62,967 nucleotides of DNA, taken from the NCBI GenBank assembly GCA_011364965.1, contig RDOB01000009.1:1-62967 (forward strand), written 5' to 3'. Origin of the DNA: Candidatus Heimdallarchaeota archaeon. GTDB taxonomy: Archaea > Asgardarchaeota > Heimdallarchaeia > Hodarchaeales > Hodarchaeaceae. The notes beneath the pieces are model-generated. The model did not search any database. It saw only the letters and a list, made by a program, of their open reading frames with translations, and was not told where the DNA came from. Below, one piece after another: positions 46,168-55,029 of this stretch (its first letter is position 1; every line of letters begins with the position of its first letter). The translations under genes were made by a program, and so were the position numbers.

Positions 46168-47172
46168 GTGGAAATCGTGCAACAATTATTAACTTCAGAG
46201 GAACCCATGATACAATTAAAGACACGACTTCAATTATTCGATCAAACCTTCGAAGATGTAGATATAAAACAGATTTGTTCTGATCTTAAGACGAAATCCT
46301 CCATTATCTCCAACTTAGTTTCATATTTACCTAAATCGAAAGAAATTACTCCTTATCATGTTTATAAAAAATGGCAGGGTGCCCATTGGATTTTAGTAGA
46401 TTTAGCAGACATCGGGTATCCTCCAGGAGATATAGAATTAATTCCTACGAAGCATCATGAATTGGAATGGCTTTTATCAATACAACGATGGAATCGAAAG
46501 AAAACTCTGGAAGGAAGGAAACGATTTTGTGCTTCACAGGAAGGAAATGGACTATACTCTCTTCTTAAGCTGGAATTGTTAGATATAAATGAGGATGCGT
46601 GCAAACAGCTCTCTAATCGACTTATAACTTACCAATGGGAGGATGGAGGATGGAATTGCGATACAAGGCCTAAGGCAATAAATTCCTCTTATCATGAAAG
46701 TCTTATTCCATTACGCGCATTGAATCTGTATTTCAACAGAACAGGAAGTGTAAGGGCTAAAACTGCTGTAGAAAAAGGATGTGAGTTATTTTTAAAACGA
46801 AAACTATACAAATCATTGGGAACTGGAAATAATATCAGTAGCACCTGGACACAGCTTCATTATCCCCCCTATTGGCGGTATGATATTCTATTCGCATTGA
46901 AAGTCCTTGCAGAATCTAAGAAGATCAAAGATAATCGTTGTAATGATGCTCTTGATTTACTGGAGTCTAAAGAATTAGCTAGTGGAGGATTTCCTGCTGA
47001 AGAGAAAAATTACTCTATTGCTCCAAGTGCTAAAAAGACTACTGGATTTTCTCCCGTAGATTGGGGAGGAAAAAACATAAAGAAAATGAATCCGTGGATA
47101 ACAATTGATGCTTTATATGTTTTAAAACACGCAGGAAGAATAGATATTAATATGAGTAATTATAGCATCTAG
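46168..47172 (+). CDS. Alpha-toroid protein of the squalene cyclase / prenyltransferase fold
   Basis: From GTG 46168 the protein has about 334 residues. Repeated helical segments carry QW-like motifs, best in YQWEDGGWNCD near residue 167 and in ASGGFPAEE and PWITIDALYVL near the end. This is the alpha-toroid pattern of terpene cyclases and protein prenyltransferases. I see no DxDD cyclase motif, so it is probably not a terpene cyclase in the strict sense. The protein has no signal peptide. It is convergent with the DUF885 gene. Confidence 0.65.
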   Translation: MEIVQQLLTSEEPMIQLKTRLQLFDQTFEDVDIKQICSDLKTKSSIISNLVSYLPKSKEITPYHVYKKWQGAHWILVDLADIGYPPGDIELIPTKHHELEWLLSIQRWNRKKTLEGRKRFCASQEGNGLYSLLKLELLDINEDACKQLSNRLITYQWEDGGWNCDTRPKAINSSYHESLIPLRALNLYFNRTGSVRAKTAVEKGCELFLKRKLYKSLGTGNNISSTWTQLHYPPYWRYDILFALKVLAESKKIKDNRCNDALDLLESKELASGGFPAEEKNYSIAPSAKKTTGFSPVDWGGKNIKKMNPWITIDALYVLKHAGRIDINMSNYSI

Positions 47173-47193
47173 GGCGTTTTTATAGAAAAGGAA

Positions 47194-48840
47194 TTAAGAT
47201 AGCATCTCTGCCATCTTAAGATCGAATAAGCGTCTAAGAAAATAAATAGGTAATCCTCCATTATGAAGAATTGTATTATGGAAGAATTTATCAGTATATT
47301 TATCTCCTAGTTTTTCCTTTACTTTGTCTCTAAGTTCAAGTAGAAGAACTTTACCAAGTAGATAGCTAAATTGATAACCTGGTGTAGAAGTGTAACGATT
47401 CAGTTCCGCAATAACAGCGGATTCAGCCATCCCTATCTCTTCCGTCATAAATATCTTAGCTTCATCGAAAGTCATTTGGGACGTATGTATTTTAACATCC
47501 ACAATTATTCGAACAGCTCGCCAAAGCTGATCAATTAATTGCATAAAAATTTCTTCGTCTCCCAAAAATCCTTTTTCAGCCATTAATTGCTCACAATAGT
47601 GTGCCCAACCTTCGATGGTCTCCTCTCCTTGCACGATTGCTCTTATCAAATTGGGTTGTAAGTTTGCAGAAATCAATTGCAAATGGTGCCCAGGATACCC
47701 TTCGTGTACTGCCACGTTTTTAGTACTTGCATAGGAATGCTCTTTCAGCATCTCATCTCGTCCTTCTGTTGGAGTAACAATATATATTCCAGTTTGATCT
47801 TTCGAGAATTTTTCAGCTGACATGTACGCTGCAAAAGGTAAAATTGGTATTAAAAACGAAGGTGTTGCCTCTACTTTAAGTAATTCCCCTTCTGGAATAT
47901 CCATTAAGTTATGATCCTTGATGAATTTTCTAGCATCCTTAGTTAATTCCGCAACGTGCTCTAGGACCATCTCAAATGTCGGAGGATGATTAGCTTTCAG
48001 GATTTCTCTTACTTCTTTAATTGATTTTCCTGGATACAATTTTGAAGCAAGTATTGATAACTCTGCCCGAGTTTTCTTTAACATCGATTCTCCAATCTCA
48101 AGGATCTCTGTAGGAGTTTTTCCAAGTTTTCGAATTTCAACCAACCGAGCGAATTTTTGGGGACCAATGACCCAATCGTGTTTAGCTAGGGGCAATTGCT
48201 CAGTTTCTAGCCACTTAATATAATTATTTATGTCTAATGTAATCTTTTTGATCGTTTCATCTAATTCTTGGTTTAAATCGTCCTTCAGAAGGGGTTTGAG
48301 ATTTTTTTGTATCAATTGAAGAAACCCTATCGTTCGTGGACCTTCTTGAATAGCTAATTCTATCCAGATTTTAACTGGATATTGAAATAATGATTTTGAT
48401 TGCTCGAAATATGTTGCTGCTCCTTTGAGTCGACTTATAATTGCATTAACTCTGGTTTCAAGTGGAGCGAACTCACGAGCATATAATAAATGTATTGCTG
48501 AGCCTATAAAACCGACAGCACCTCCTGATACAGCTCCACTTCTCCAGAATGCAATTTCATTTGTATTAAACAGCTGATATTCCAAAAAGAACTGTAAAAG
48601 ATCAAAATCAATTTGACTTTCAGGAGTAAGAGAATTATAATCAATCTTCTCTTGTAATTTATTTTTATATGAGAAAAGTAATTCTAATTCCTCTTCAGCT
48701 GCTTTCAAAGTACTATTAGGCAGAAGGTGATCATATTTTTCATGATTATATCCTAAAAAAGTTGCATAAGTTGGATTTCGATCCATTACCTCATTAAAGA
48801 TTTCTTGGAATAATTCGATAAGTTTAGCGTCCTCAGACAT
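47194..48840 (-). CDS. DUF885 family putative metallopeptidase
   Basis: This 548-residue protein has the DUF885 metal-site motif VHEGYPGHHLQL near residue 375, followed by EGWAHYCEQLMAEKG near 408, the arrangement of an HExxH-like zinc site with a downstream glutamate. The N-terminal half is helical. No signal peptide is visible, so it is cytoplasmic. Members are predicted zinc carboxypeptidase-like enzymes; the substrate is unknown. The family length of about 550 residues is normal. Confidence 0.88.
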   Translation of the reverse strand: MSEDAKLIELFQEIFNEVMDRNPTYATFLGYNHEKYDHLLPNSTLKAAEEELELLFSYKNKLQEKIDYNSLTPESQIDFDLLQFFLEYQLFNTNEIAFWRSGAVSGGAVGFIGSAIHLLYAREFAPLETRVNAIISRLKGAATYFEQSKSLFQYPVKIWIELAIQEGPRTIGFLQLIQKNLKPLLKDDLNQELDETIKKITLDINNYIKWLETEQLPLAKHDWVIGPQKFARLVEIRKLGKTPTEILEIGESMLKKTRAELSILASKLYPGKSIKEVREILKANHPPTFEMVLEHVAELTKDARKFIKDHNLMDIPEGELLKVEATPSFLIPILPFAAYMSAEKFSKDQTGIYIVTPTEGRDEMLKEHSYASTKNVAVHEGYPGHHLQLISANLQPNLIRAIVQGEETIEGWAHYCEQLMAEKGFLGDEEIFMQLIDQLWRAVRIIVDVKIHTSQMTFDEAKIFMTEEIGMAESAVIAELNRYTSTPGYQFSYLLGKVLLLELRDKVKEKLGDKYTDKFFHNTILHNGGLPIYFLRRLFDLKMAEMLS

Positions 48841-49010
48841 AGGTATCGTCCTCGAAATGATAAATTTAATAGATATTCAATGACCAAATAAAATTGTTAA
48901 AGGATTTTCGATAAAGGTAGCAATTCTCTCTAATTGGTTGAGAAATAATATTTATTGTTTTATCACCTTGGTACGGTAGACCTTTGAGATGTAAATTGGG
49001 GTTTATAAAT

Positions 49011-49301
49011 ATGGCATTTGAACTTTCAGTTGTATTAGGCTCTGTGATTGGGGCAATAGGTGGATTTTTATCGCAATATTTGCGAAAAACAAAAATTAAG
49101 AAAGAAGAACTGGCATTTGAGGCTAAATTTGCGATCTCTGCGATTTTAGCGATAATTATCACATTTATCTTGAGTGAATGGCTAGCTATTGCAGATCCCG
49201 CTATTGGTTTTATTATTGGTTTTTTGCTTGGATTTGGTGGTAAGGACGCTATCGACGAGGTACTAAAATACTATCGTGATTTAAAAGTAAGAGAAGCTTA
49301 A
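49011..49301 (+). CDS. Small membrane protein
   Basis: From ATG 49011 the protein has 96 residues. Hydrophobic helices lie at about 5-22, 40-60 and 65-80, the last rich in glycine (GFIIGFLLGFGGK). It ends in a charged helix VLKYYRDLKVRE. A TATA-like TTTATAAAT directly precedes the ATG, so it may be leaderless; an in-frame TTG 48984 would add nine residues. No family is recognised. Confidence 0.6.
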   Translation: MAFELSVVLGSVIGAIGGFLSQYLRKTKIKKEELAFEAKFAISAILAIIITFILSEWLAIADPAIGFIIGFLLGFGGKDAIDEVLKYYRDLKVREA

Positions 49302-49354
49302 AAGAAAGAAAAAGAAAAAAATAGAAAACGAATTTTATTAATTTCAATAAGAAT

Positions 49355-49651
49355 TCATTTTCTTCTTCTGTGATTGATGATATGACTCACTAATGCTAAA
49401 ACAGCGACCGAAAGACTAATCTCGAAACTAGGAACTCCATCCATTTGCTTAAGAGAGTGTTCACCAGTTTCAGTGCAAATTGCTGAATAAGTTGTGTCGT
49501 GAGTAATATCCTCATCACCCCAAGTAGGGTAGATTGTAACCACAATATTTTCTCGGAACAGCCAAGAAATCTCTACTGCATGAGTGTTCGCTGACCATTG
49601 AGTTAAAGCTGTTGCATAAGCCTTGTTTGGATGAAGAGAAAGGATTTTTTT
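49355..49651 (-). pseudogene. C-terminal remnant of an anchored surface protein
   Basis: A minus-strand frame open from just below a TAG near 49652 down to 49355 encodes about 98 residues. The segment WSANTHAVEISWLF leads to a hydrophobic helix starting VPSFEISLS and the ending NHRRRK. There is no signal peptide and no ATG near the beginning (GTG 49543 is the only start-like codon). It looks like the tail of a decayed surface-protein gene. Confidence 0.5.
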
Positions 49652-49673
49652 CTATAAAATTAGAGCTATAATA

Positions 49674-49991
49674 TTAGTAAAATAATAATATTTCCCAGTC
49701 CTGAGGGGCAAATCCAGGATGAGCATGAAATCTGTCCACTATTAGGATGGGGAATTGTAATGCCACATTATAAAACTCTTTAAACTCTTTTTTAAACTGT
49801 TCCCTCTCTTCTAAAGGCATGGAATCAATGAAAAAGTACGAATAGGAGAAATTATTAAGGTCAAGCCATTTAAGAGCCTTTTTACACCAATTACAGGTGC
49901 TGATCCCAATAACTAAAATCTCATGAAACTGAGGCCTTGTTCCCTTTATTGTATTAATCGGTACACTGAGATTAATCATGTTTATACTCAT
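49674..49991 (-). CDS. Glutaredoxin/thioredoxin-fold protein
   Basis: This 105-residue protein has the active-site motif STCNWCKKALKWL after the first strand (EILVIGISTC, about residue 32). A second strand YSYFFIDSM follows, then the cis-proline segment FPILIVD near residue 81, the glutaredoxin order. The CxxC pair suggests disulfide exchange or reduction. No partner gene is adjacent; it is divergent from a methyltransferase gene. Confidence 0.82.
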   Translation of the reverse strand: MSINMINLSVPINTIKGTRPQFHEILVIGISTCNWCKKALKWLDLNNFSYSYFFIDSMPLEEREQFKKEFKEFYNVALQFPILIVDRFHAHPGFAPQDWEILLFY

Positions 49992-50100
49992 TATCTTCGT
50001 TTTGATTCAGAATTCACTATATTTATTCTTTTGGAAACGAATTAAGATATGGTATGATTTCTCCTACAAGAAACCTTTTTTTACTGACTCAAGCTCGAAT

Positions 50101-50108
50101 CTATAAAA
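50101..50108 (+). promoter_or_regulatory. TATA-like element
   Basis: CTATAAAA lies 80 bases upstream of ATG 50188, in the gap between the glutaredoxin-like and methyltransferase genes. A second TATAAAT-like stretch follows at about 50116. Either would give a leader of some 40-60 bases. Confidence 0.35.
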
Positions 50109-50187
50109 GTCATTCTATAAATCTGATGCCAATTAGGGAAAATTCTAAATTAAAGTTAAATAATGTCAATTTAAAGGACATAGGAGT

Positions 50188-50874
50188 ATGACCCGTATAA
50201 AAGATAAGGATTATTATTCCAAAAAATTATTTGCGTCAAAATTAAAACATGCATACGAAATCGCCCCTCCAAGAATCCAGCAATACTTAGAAGCAGAGAT
50301 ACTCTATGTATTAGATCTAATTCAAGTAGATTATTATGTATTAGAACTTGGTTGTGGCTATGGTAGAGTGCTTAAACCACTAGCAATGAAAGCACGAAAA
50401 GTTGTGGGCATCGATATTGCTGAAGCTTCGCTAAATTATGCTCGAAAATATCTTAAAGATTTTTCAAATGTAGAATTACACAGAATGACAGCTAGAAACA
50501 TCCAATTCAAACCTGAAAGCTTTGATACAGTTTTAGGAATTCAAAACGCGATTTCAGCAATGAAGATTGACCCTATTCACCTCATTACTCAAGCACTGAG
50601 GGTAACTAAAAGAAAGGGAAAATTAATTCTTTCTAGTTACTCTGACAAGATTTGGGACGCACGATTGAATTGGTTTGAAATACAGTCTAAAGCAGGTTTA
50701 TTAGGAGAATTGGATTATGAAAACACCAAAAATGGTACCATTGCCTGCAGAGATGGATTTAAAGCGACAACATTCAGGACGGAGGACTTTTCTTCCCTTG
50801 TCGAAAAAATGAACTTAAAAGCTCGAATTGAAGAGGTTGATAAATCGAGCATCTTTTGTATAATTACTAAATGA
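50188..50874 (+). CDS. Class I SAM-dependent methyltransferase
   Basis: This 228-residue protein has motif I VLELGCGYGRVLKPL near residues 51-65, then VGIDIAEASL and the post-motif region FDTVLGIQNAISAM. This is the Methyltransf_25-type order. The middle part has the usual RVTKRKGKLILSSYSD strand-helix element. No substrate is indicated. The 44-residue cysteine protein follows about 100 bases later on the same strand. Confidence 0.82.
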   Translation: MTRIKDKDYYSKKLFASKLKHAYEIAPPRIQQYLEAEILYVLDLIQVDYYVLELGCGYGRVLKPLAMKARKVVGIDIAEASLNYARKYLKDFSNVELHRMTARNIQFKPESFDTVLGIQNAISAMKIDPIHLITQALRVTKRKGKLILSSYSDKIWDARLNWFEIQSKAGLLGELDYENTKNGTIACRDGFKATTFRTEDFSSLVEKMNLKARIEEVDKSSIFCIITK

Positions 50875-50977
50875 GGTTCCTCAGTAAACTATCCACTAGA
50901 ATTCATTCAGACATATTTTAATAATAGGAATTGAATCAAAAAATTGAAGTAAATCCTCTTGGAGATGATTTTAAAAA

Positions 50978-51112
50978 ATGGTATGTCCTCATTTTGACGA
51001 ACAAAATTCAAGGTGCACCGCGCTAGGTCAGAAATTTTATCAGGGAATGCAGAAACCCTGTTTAGATCTGGATGATCCAGATAAGTGTCCTATACTAGCT
51101 ATGAAAAGCTAG
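50978..51112 (+). CDS. Small four-cysteine protein (44 residues)
   Basis: ATG 50978 follows GGAGATGAT (50961-50969), which matches eight of nine Shine-Dalgarno bases at a spacing of eight. The 44 residues contain C3, C13, C28 and C37 (MVCPHFDEQNSRC, PCLDLDDPDKCPIL), spaced as in a small zinc or iron-sulfur site. It ends ten bases before the convergent gene at 51123. No family is recognised. The translation signal and cysteine pattern together make a real gene likely. Confidence 0.5.
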   Translation: MVCPHFDEQNSRCTALGQKFYQGMQKPCLDLDDPDKCPILAMKS

Positions 51113-51122
51113 GTAATCATTC

Positions 51123-52292
51123 TTATGAAATTGGACCGAGCTTTTCATTGATAAAGATAGTCAGCTCGGCCTTTTTTTGTTTAATTTGATTTTCTACCGC
51201 AGAATCGAGGTTCTGAAAGAGACTCATCACGACTTTATATTCGTTCTTTTGTAGGGATTCAATCTCCCAGCGGCCCACAATTCTTCCATCCACCCAAATC
51301 GATGGCCTGATCTCTCCCATAGCCCTAATACCCTTTGTAATGATATTTAGAGGTTTATCTGGCCAATATATTTTTGCATTTCGAGGAAAGAGCTTTTGTA
51401 CGTCTTCCTGTCTAATAAACCAATCTCGATTTTTATATGCTTTAGGAAAGTGATCTTCATATGGCAGGAAAAAAATAATGGGAGGATTTGCTGTCGAAAG
51501 GTTTTGTGCTTCAGTGTAATCATTTTTCTCCATAAAATGAACTAAACCAGCGATCTTGATTCTTGTTAACTCATCTTTGAGCTCTTTCAAACAGTCCCGA
51601 ATCGGTGTTTTGGCTAAACTTAGCCACCAAACTATGTCCTCTTCACTCACGGGTCCATAGATCGCTATATAATGACGAATTAATTGTATGAGTGCTTCCT
51701 CAGTGGATACTTGATTGATTTTCACATCTGGTACCCAATTCTCTAGTGCAGTATAAGTAGTTAAGTTACTACGGGCGTGTGATGCGGTTGCTCGCACAAT
51801 TTTCCCTTTTGCCATTCCTGCAAGAAGTAGAAAGCGAAATGTATCAGAAAAATCGGGGAGAAGTTTTTTAATTTCATTTGTTCGTTTTGGTGAGTCCTTA
51901 ATTACCTCGCATATCTGATCAAGCTTCTTCTCTAGTTCCTTACTAGAAATATCTATGATCCCAGGTGCTTTTTTAATTGAGTTGAGAAGAATAGGACCAG
52001 TGATCCTTAAAATGATAGCAAGATTATCCGAATGGACTACGTGTAGAGTTCGCCTAAATGCATTAATCCGTACGATTTTATTTCCCGAATTTATTGATTT
52101 AAATAATTCAGCTGGATTGTAATCCCCAATTCTAGCAAAAATTGAAAGATACGGAGTCCAATAATCTGCGGAATGGTACCCTATGTGTTGCTTTATGAGA
52201 TTTTCAAAAGAAGTCTCTTCACTGTTCCAAAGGGATTGCTTTCTTAATTGATTCAATCTGAGCTTCTGAATTAAATCAGTAGACATCCTCAA
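51123..52292 (-). CDS. Winged-helix DNA-binding protein, AlkZ/YcaQ-like
   Basis: This 389-residue protein has the HTH_42 (AlkZ/YcaQ) pattern: N-terminal LRKQSLW, RRTLHVVHSDN near residue 75, GPVSEEDIVWWLSLAK near 215-230, and a C-terminal region with FFLPYEDHFPKAYKNRDWF and SIWVDGRIVGRWE. Members are DNA glycosylases that unhook interstrand crosslinks or remove alkylated bases. The catalytic QxQ/QxD motif of AlkZ is not clearly seen, so activity is uncertain. It may extend the alkylation-repair capacity with adaA/ogt at 9924-11040. Confidence 0.8.
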   Translation of the reverse strand: MRMSTDLIQKLRLNQLRKQSLWNSEETSFENLIKQHIGYHSADYWTPYLSIFARIGDYNPAELFKSINSGNKIVRINAFRRTLHVVHSDNLAIILRITGPILLNSIKKAPGIIDISSKELEKKLDQICEVIKDSPKRTNEIKKLLPDFSDTFRFLLLAGMAKGKIVRATASHARSNLTTYTALENWVPDVKINQVSTEEALIQLIRHYIAIYGPVSEEDIVWWLSLAKTPIRDCLKELKDELTRIKIAGLVHFMEKNDYTEAQNLSTANPPIIFFLPYEDHFPKAYKNRDWFIRQEDVQKLFPRNAKIYWPDKPLNIITKGIRAMGEIRPSIWVDGRIVGRWEIESLQKNEYKVVMSLFQNLDSAVENQIKQKKAELTIFINEKLGPIS

Positions 52293-52409
52293 CTCTCTCT
52301 TTTTACAAACTCGAAGATATATGTATAAGATTTCGCATTCAATTCAAGTGGAATCCTTGCAGAAAAAAGAATCTTCCCTCCCACTTTTGAAGAGTACAGA
52401 TGTTTTCAA

Positions 52410-53300
52410 CTAATAGGACATTCTTTGAAGTCGTGCGATTCTTTCTTGGATCGGTGGGTGTGTTGAAAATAGTCCGGCAAGTGTATTTGCAGATAAAGGA
52501 TTCGAGATATACAGATGACTAAGGCTCGGATTAGGATTTGATGTGCGGGAAAGATATCTTGCTGAACTTCGCGAATAAGTCTCCAATTTATCTAACGCTC
52601 GGGCTAATCCAATAGGATTTCCTGTTATTTCTGCTGCCGATTTATCTGCAGCATATTCACGGCTTCTAGATATAGCAAGCTGCACGAGAATTGCAGCAAT
52701 TGGGGCAACAATCCAAGTAACAAGCAAGGCAAGTGGATTAACATTATCTCTGTCAGTGTAGCTAAAGAAGAAAGCCATTCGCGAAATAAACATGATAGCA
52801 GAAGCAAAAAGGGCTGCTACTGTCTGAGTCAGTGTATCCCAGTGTTTTATGTGACTCAACTCATGAGCTAAAACTCCATCAAGTTCTTCTGAATTCATGA
52901 TTTGAAGTAATCCAGTATGTACTGCAATAACAGCTTTCCCTGGCGATCTTCCAGTTGCAAATGCATTAGGAGTAGGATTATTTACAATAGCTATGCGAGG
53001 TTTGGGTATTCCAGCCCTATTTGCTAAGTGGGTTATCCTCATATGGAGCTCAGGAGCTTGATCTTCACTTAATATTTGAGCACGGGTCATAGCCAGTACT
53101 AAAGAATCTGAGAACCAGTAAGAACCTATTACAAATAAACCCGACAGAATTAGAAATAAATAGGGAGGAACATTGAATATAATAGACAAAACGTAGAATA
53201 TCCCAATTAGAATTGTAAACAATAGGCCTGTTTTGAATAGATTACCAAGATCCATAGTTAACATTATCTCCTGTGTATTTTCTGAAGAATCGATTCTCAT
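52410..53300 (-). CDS. htpX: HtpX-like membrane zinc metalloprotease (M48)
   Basis: This 296-residue protein has two membrane helices near the N-terminus (about 24-42 and 48-66). The zinc site HELSH (H146, E147, H150) follows in VLAHELSHIKHWD, two further helices lie at about 158-175 and 187-205, and the third ligand region is SREYAADKSAAEITG. The active site faces the cytoplasm. HtpX proteases degrade misfolded membrane proteins. The length is normal and the motifs complete. Confidence 0.92.
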   Translation of the reverse strand: MRIDSSENTQEIMLTMDLGNLFKTGLLFTILIGIFYVLSIIFNVPPYLFLILSGLFVIGSYWFSDSLVLAMTRAQILSEDQAPELHMRITHLANRAGIPKPRIAIVNNPTPNAFATGRSPGKAVIAVHTGLLQIMNSEELDGVLAHELSHIKHWDTLTQTVAALFASAIMFISRMAFFFSYTDRDNVNPLALLVTWIVAPIAAILVQLAISRSREYAADKSAAEITGNPIGLARALDKLETYSRSSARYLSRTSNPNPSLSHLYISNPLSANTLAGLFSTHPPIQERIARLQRMSY

Positions 53301-53371
53301 ATGCTTTTATATTGACTAGGTTGGGTGTAATATATCAAAAAAGCACTTGAAGATTCTTTGCCACTGTATAT

Positions 53372-54862
53372 TTATTCGTTATGTTTTTGACTTTCTCGAA
53401 CTCCTGTTGCCCTACGAGTCTGAGTTTTTTGTTTATACTGATAGAATAGCTCTGATAACTTCTGAATTTGGGTTAAAATAGCTTTGATATCAATTTTAGT
53501 AAATTTATAGTCATCAATTAAAAGTTCTCCATTAGAAAGTAAGTATTGAACCTCATTACCATTCGCAGCCCAAATGAGATTTTCTACAACGTTATCGAGG
53601 CGAGTAGGGGTCAAATTGGGCTTTGAGAGATCAATAACAACAATATCTGCATATTTCCCTGGAGTTAATGACCCCACATTAAAACCTAAAATTTGTGCTG
53701 GTACAATCGTAATTCTTTCCAATACTTCTTGAGCCGTCATAACTGTAGCATCTTGATGTAGCGCTTTTTGATATTGAGCAGCTACTCTTGCAGCATTTAT
53801 TATATTTTGGTTATCTGCACTACCTGATCCATCGGTAGATATTGCAAATTCTATTCCTAATTCTTTAAATTTTAAAAGAGGAGGCATACCTGATCCAAGG
53901 ATAGTATTCGCTAGAGGATTATGAATCACTTTTGTTCTGGTTCTTGCAAGTATTTCTAGATCTTTCTCTGTACTATTCACCTGATGTCCAACAAAAGTGT
54001 TTTCATCTAAGAAACCGATTGATTGTCCGTATTCAATTGGAGTCATACCATATTCATTAGTAAACCAATCAGTCGTTGCCTTCTCTTCACTCGAATGAAT
54101 ATGAATGAGCATTTGATGGGCATTAGCCCAGTGTTTTAGATGTCTTAACAGTGCTGGACCATTTGAAAAAAATTGATCTGGGCCGGGAATTATTTTTACC
54201 ATTTCTTCTTCTTTATATTTCTCATGAAGACGATTTAAACGATCTACAGCAACTGCAGGAGGGATATCAAGAATCCGAGGATCATAGTGTCGATCTTGTG
54301 ATCCCACTGCAATCATAATTTTTGTACCTGCAGTTCTATTTGCTTCTACTAGTTCATCGACATGATATTTATTGAAATTACAATGATGAACTAATGCAGT
54401 GGTTATCCCATGCTGCAAATCATCTAGTCGAGCTTTTAGATATGTCAAGTAGTATGGAGACACTCCAAATTCCTTTGTAAGCTCTTCCTCTTGCTCATGC
54501 AAGAAACCTGTAAATAAATTAACAGCTGAATCAAGCCAAGTGGTTAAGGGAACATCTTTTGCAATACCAATTATCGGGCTTTCATGATCATGACCATGAC
54601 CTTTTACAAATCCAGGTAAAGCTACTCCATTTATTTGAGGAACGTCTGAAGCTATCTTAACTTCTGTATTAGAAGCCCCTACAATTTCTAACTTAGACCC
54701 TATTGTGTCCAGGAGAGCTTGAACATTCTTAGAATTAAATTCTCCAACCTCTTTAATAGATTTATCTTCTATAAGTATATAACCGTCGCTAATCCTTGTA
54801 TTACGTTCTATTTCATCAGAAAGAGGTACCATGACACGTGTTCGAAGTAATTTATATTTCAT
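53372..54862 (-). CDS. Amidohydrolase-superfamily deaminase (SsnA/TrzN-like)
   Basis: The protein has 496 residues. It starts with the beta-sandwich half (DGYILIEDKSIKEVG). A roughly 30-residue insert then precedes the barrel start PGFVKGHGHDHESP, with metal ligands H89 and H91 or H93. Later ligands are in VHHCN, in HIHSSEEKA and in STDGSGSADN. The C-terminal sandwich closes with GSLTPGKYADIVVID. Family members deaminate or dechlorinate purine and triazine rings. The next gene but one upstream is a dihydropyrimidinase on the opposite strand, so a role in purine or ureide breakdown is plausible. Confidence 0.8.
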   Translation of the reverse strand: MKYKLLRTRVMVPLSDEIERNTRISDGYILIEDKSIKEVGEFNSKNVQALLDTIGSKLEIVGASNTEVKIASDVPQINGVALPGFVKGHGHDHESPIIGIAKDVPLTTWLDSAVNLFTGFLHEQEEELTKEFGVSPYYLTYLKARLDDLQHGITTALVHHCNFNKYHVDELVEANRTAGTKIMIAVGSQDRHYDPRILDIPPAVAVDRLNRLHEKYKEEEMVKIIPGPDQFFSNGPALLRHLKHWANAHQMLIHIHSSEEKATTDWFTNEYGMTPIEYGQSIGFLDENTFVGHQVNSTEKDLEILARTRTKVIHNPLANTILGSGMPPLLKFKELGIEFAISTDGSGSADNQNIINAARVAAQYQKALHQDATVMTAQEVLERITIVPAQILGFNVGSLTPGKYADIVVIDLSKPNLTPTRLDNVVENLIWAANGNEVQYLLSNGELLIDDYKFTKIDIKAILTQIQKLSELFYQYKQKTQTRRATGVRESQKHNE

Positions 54863-55029
54863 AATCTGCTTCCTACCTGTATTGTCAGTAAGATGAATTT
54901 ATCAATATTTTTATTTTTCAAACCTCTTTAAAGAAGTAACCTTGAAAAACTTGAAGCTACTTTTTCATCACTTGATATCGGATAATTCAATTAAGAAAAA
55001 ATTCCTGTTTATTTCAAGGTGAGTTCATA

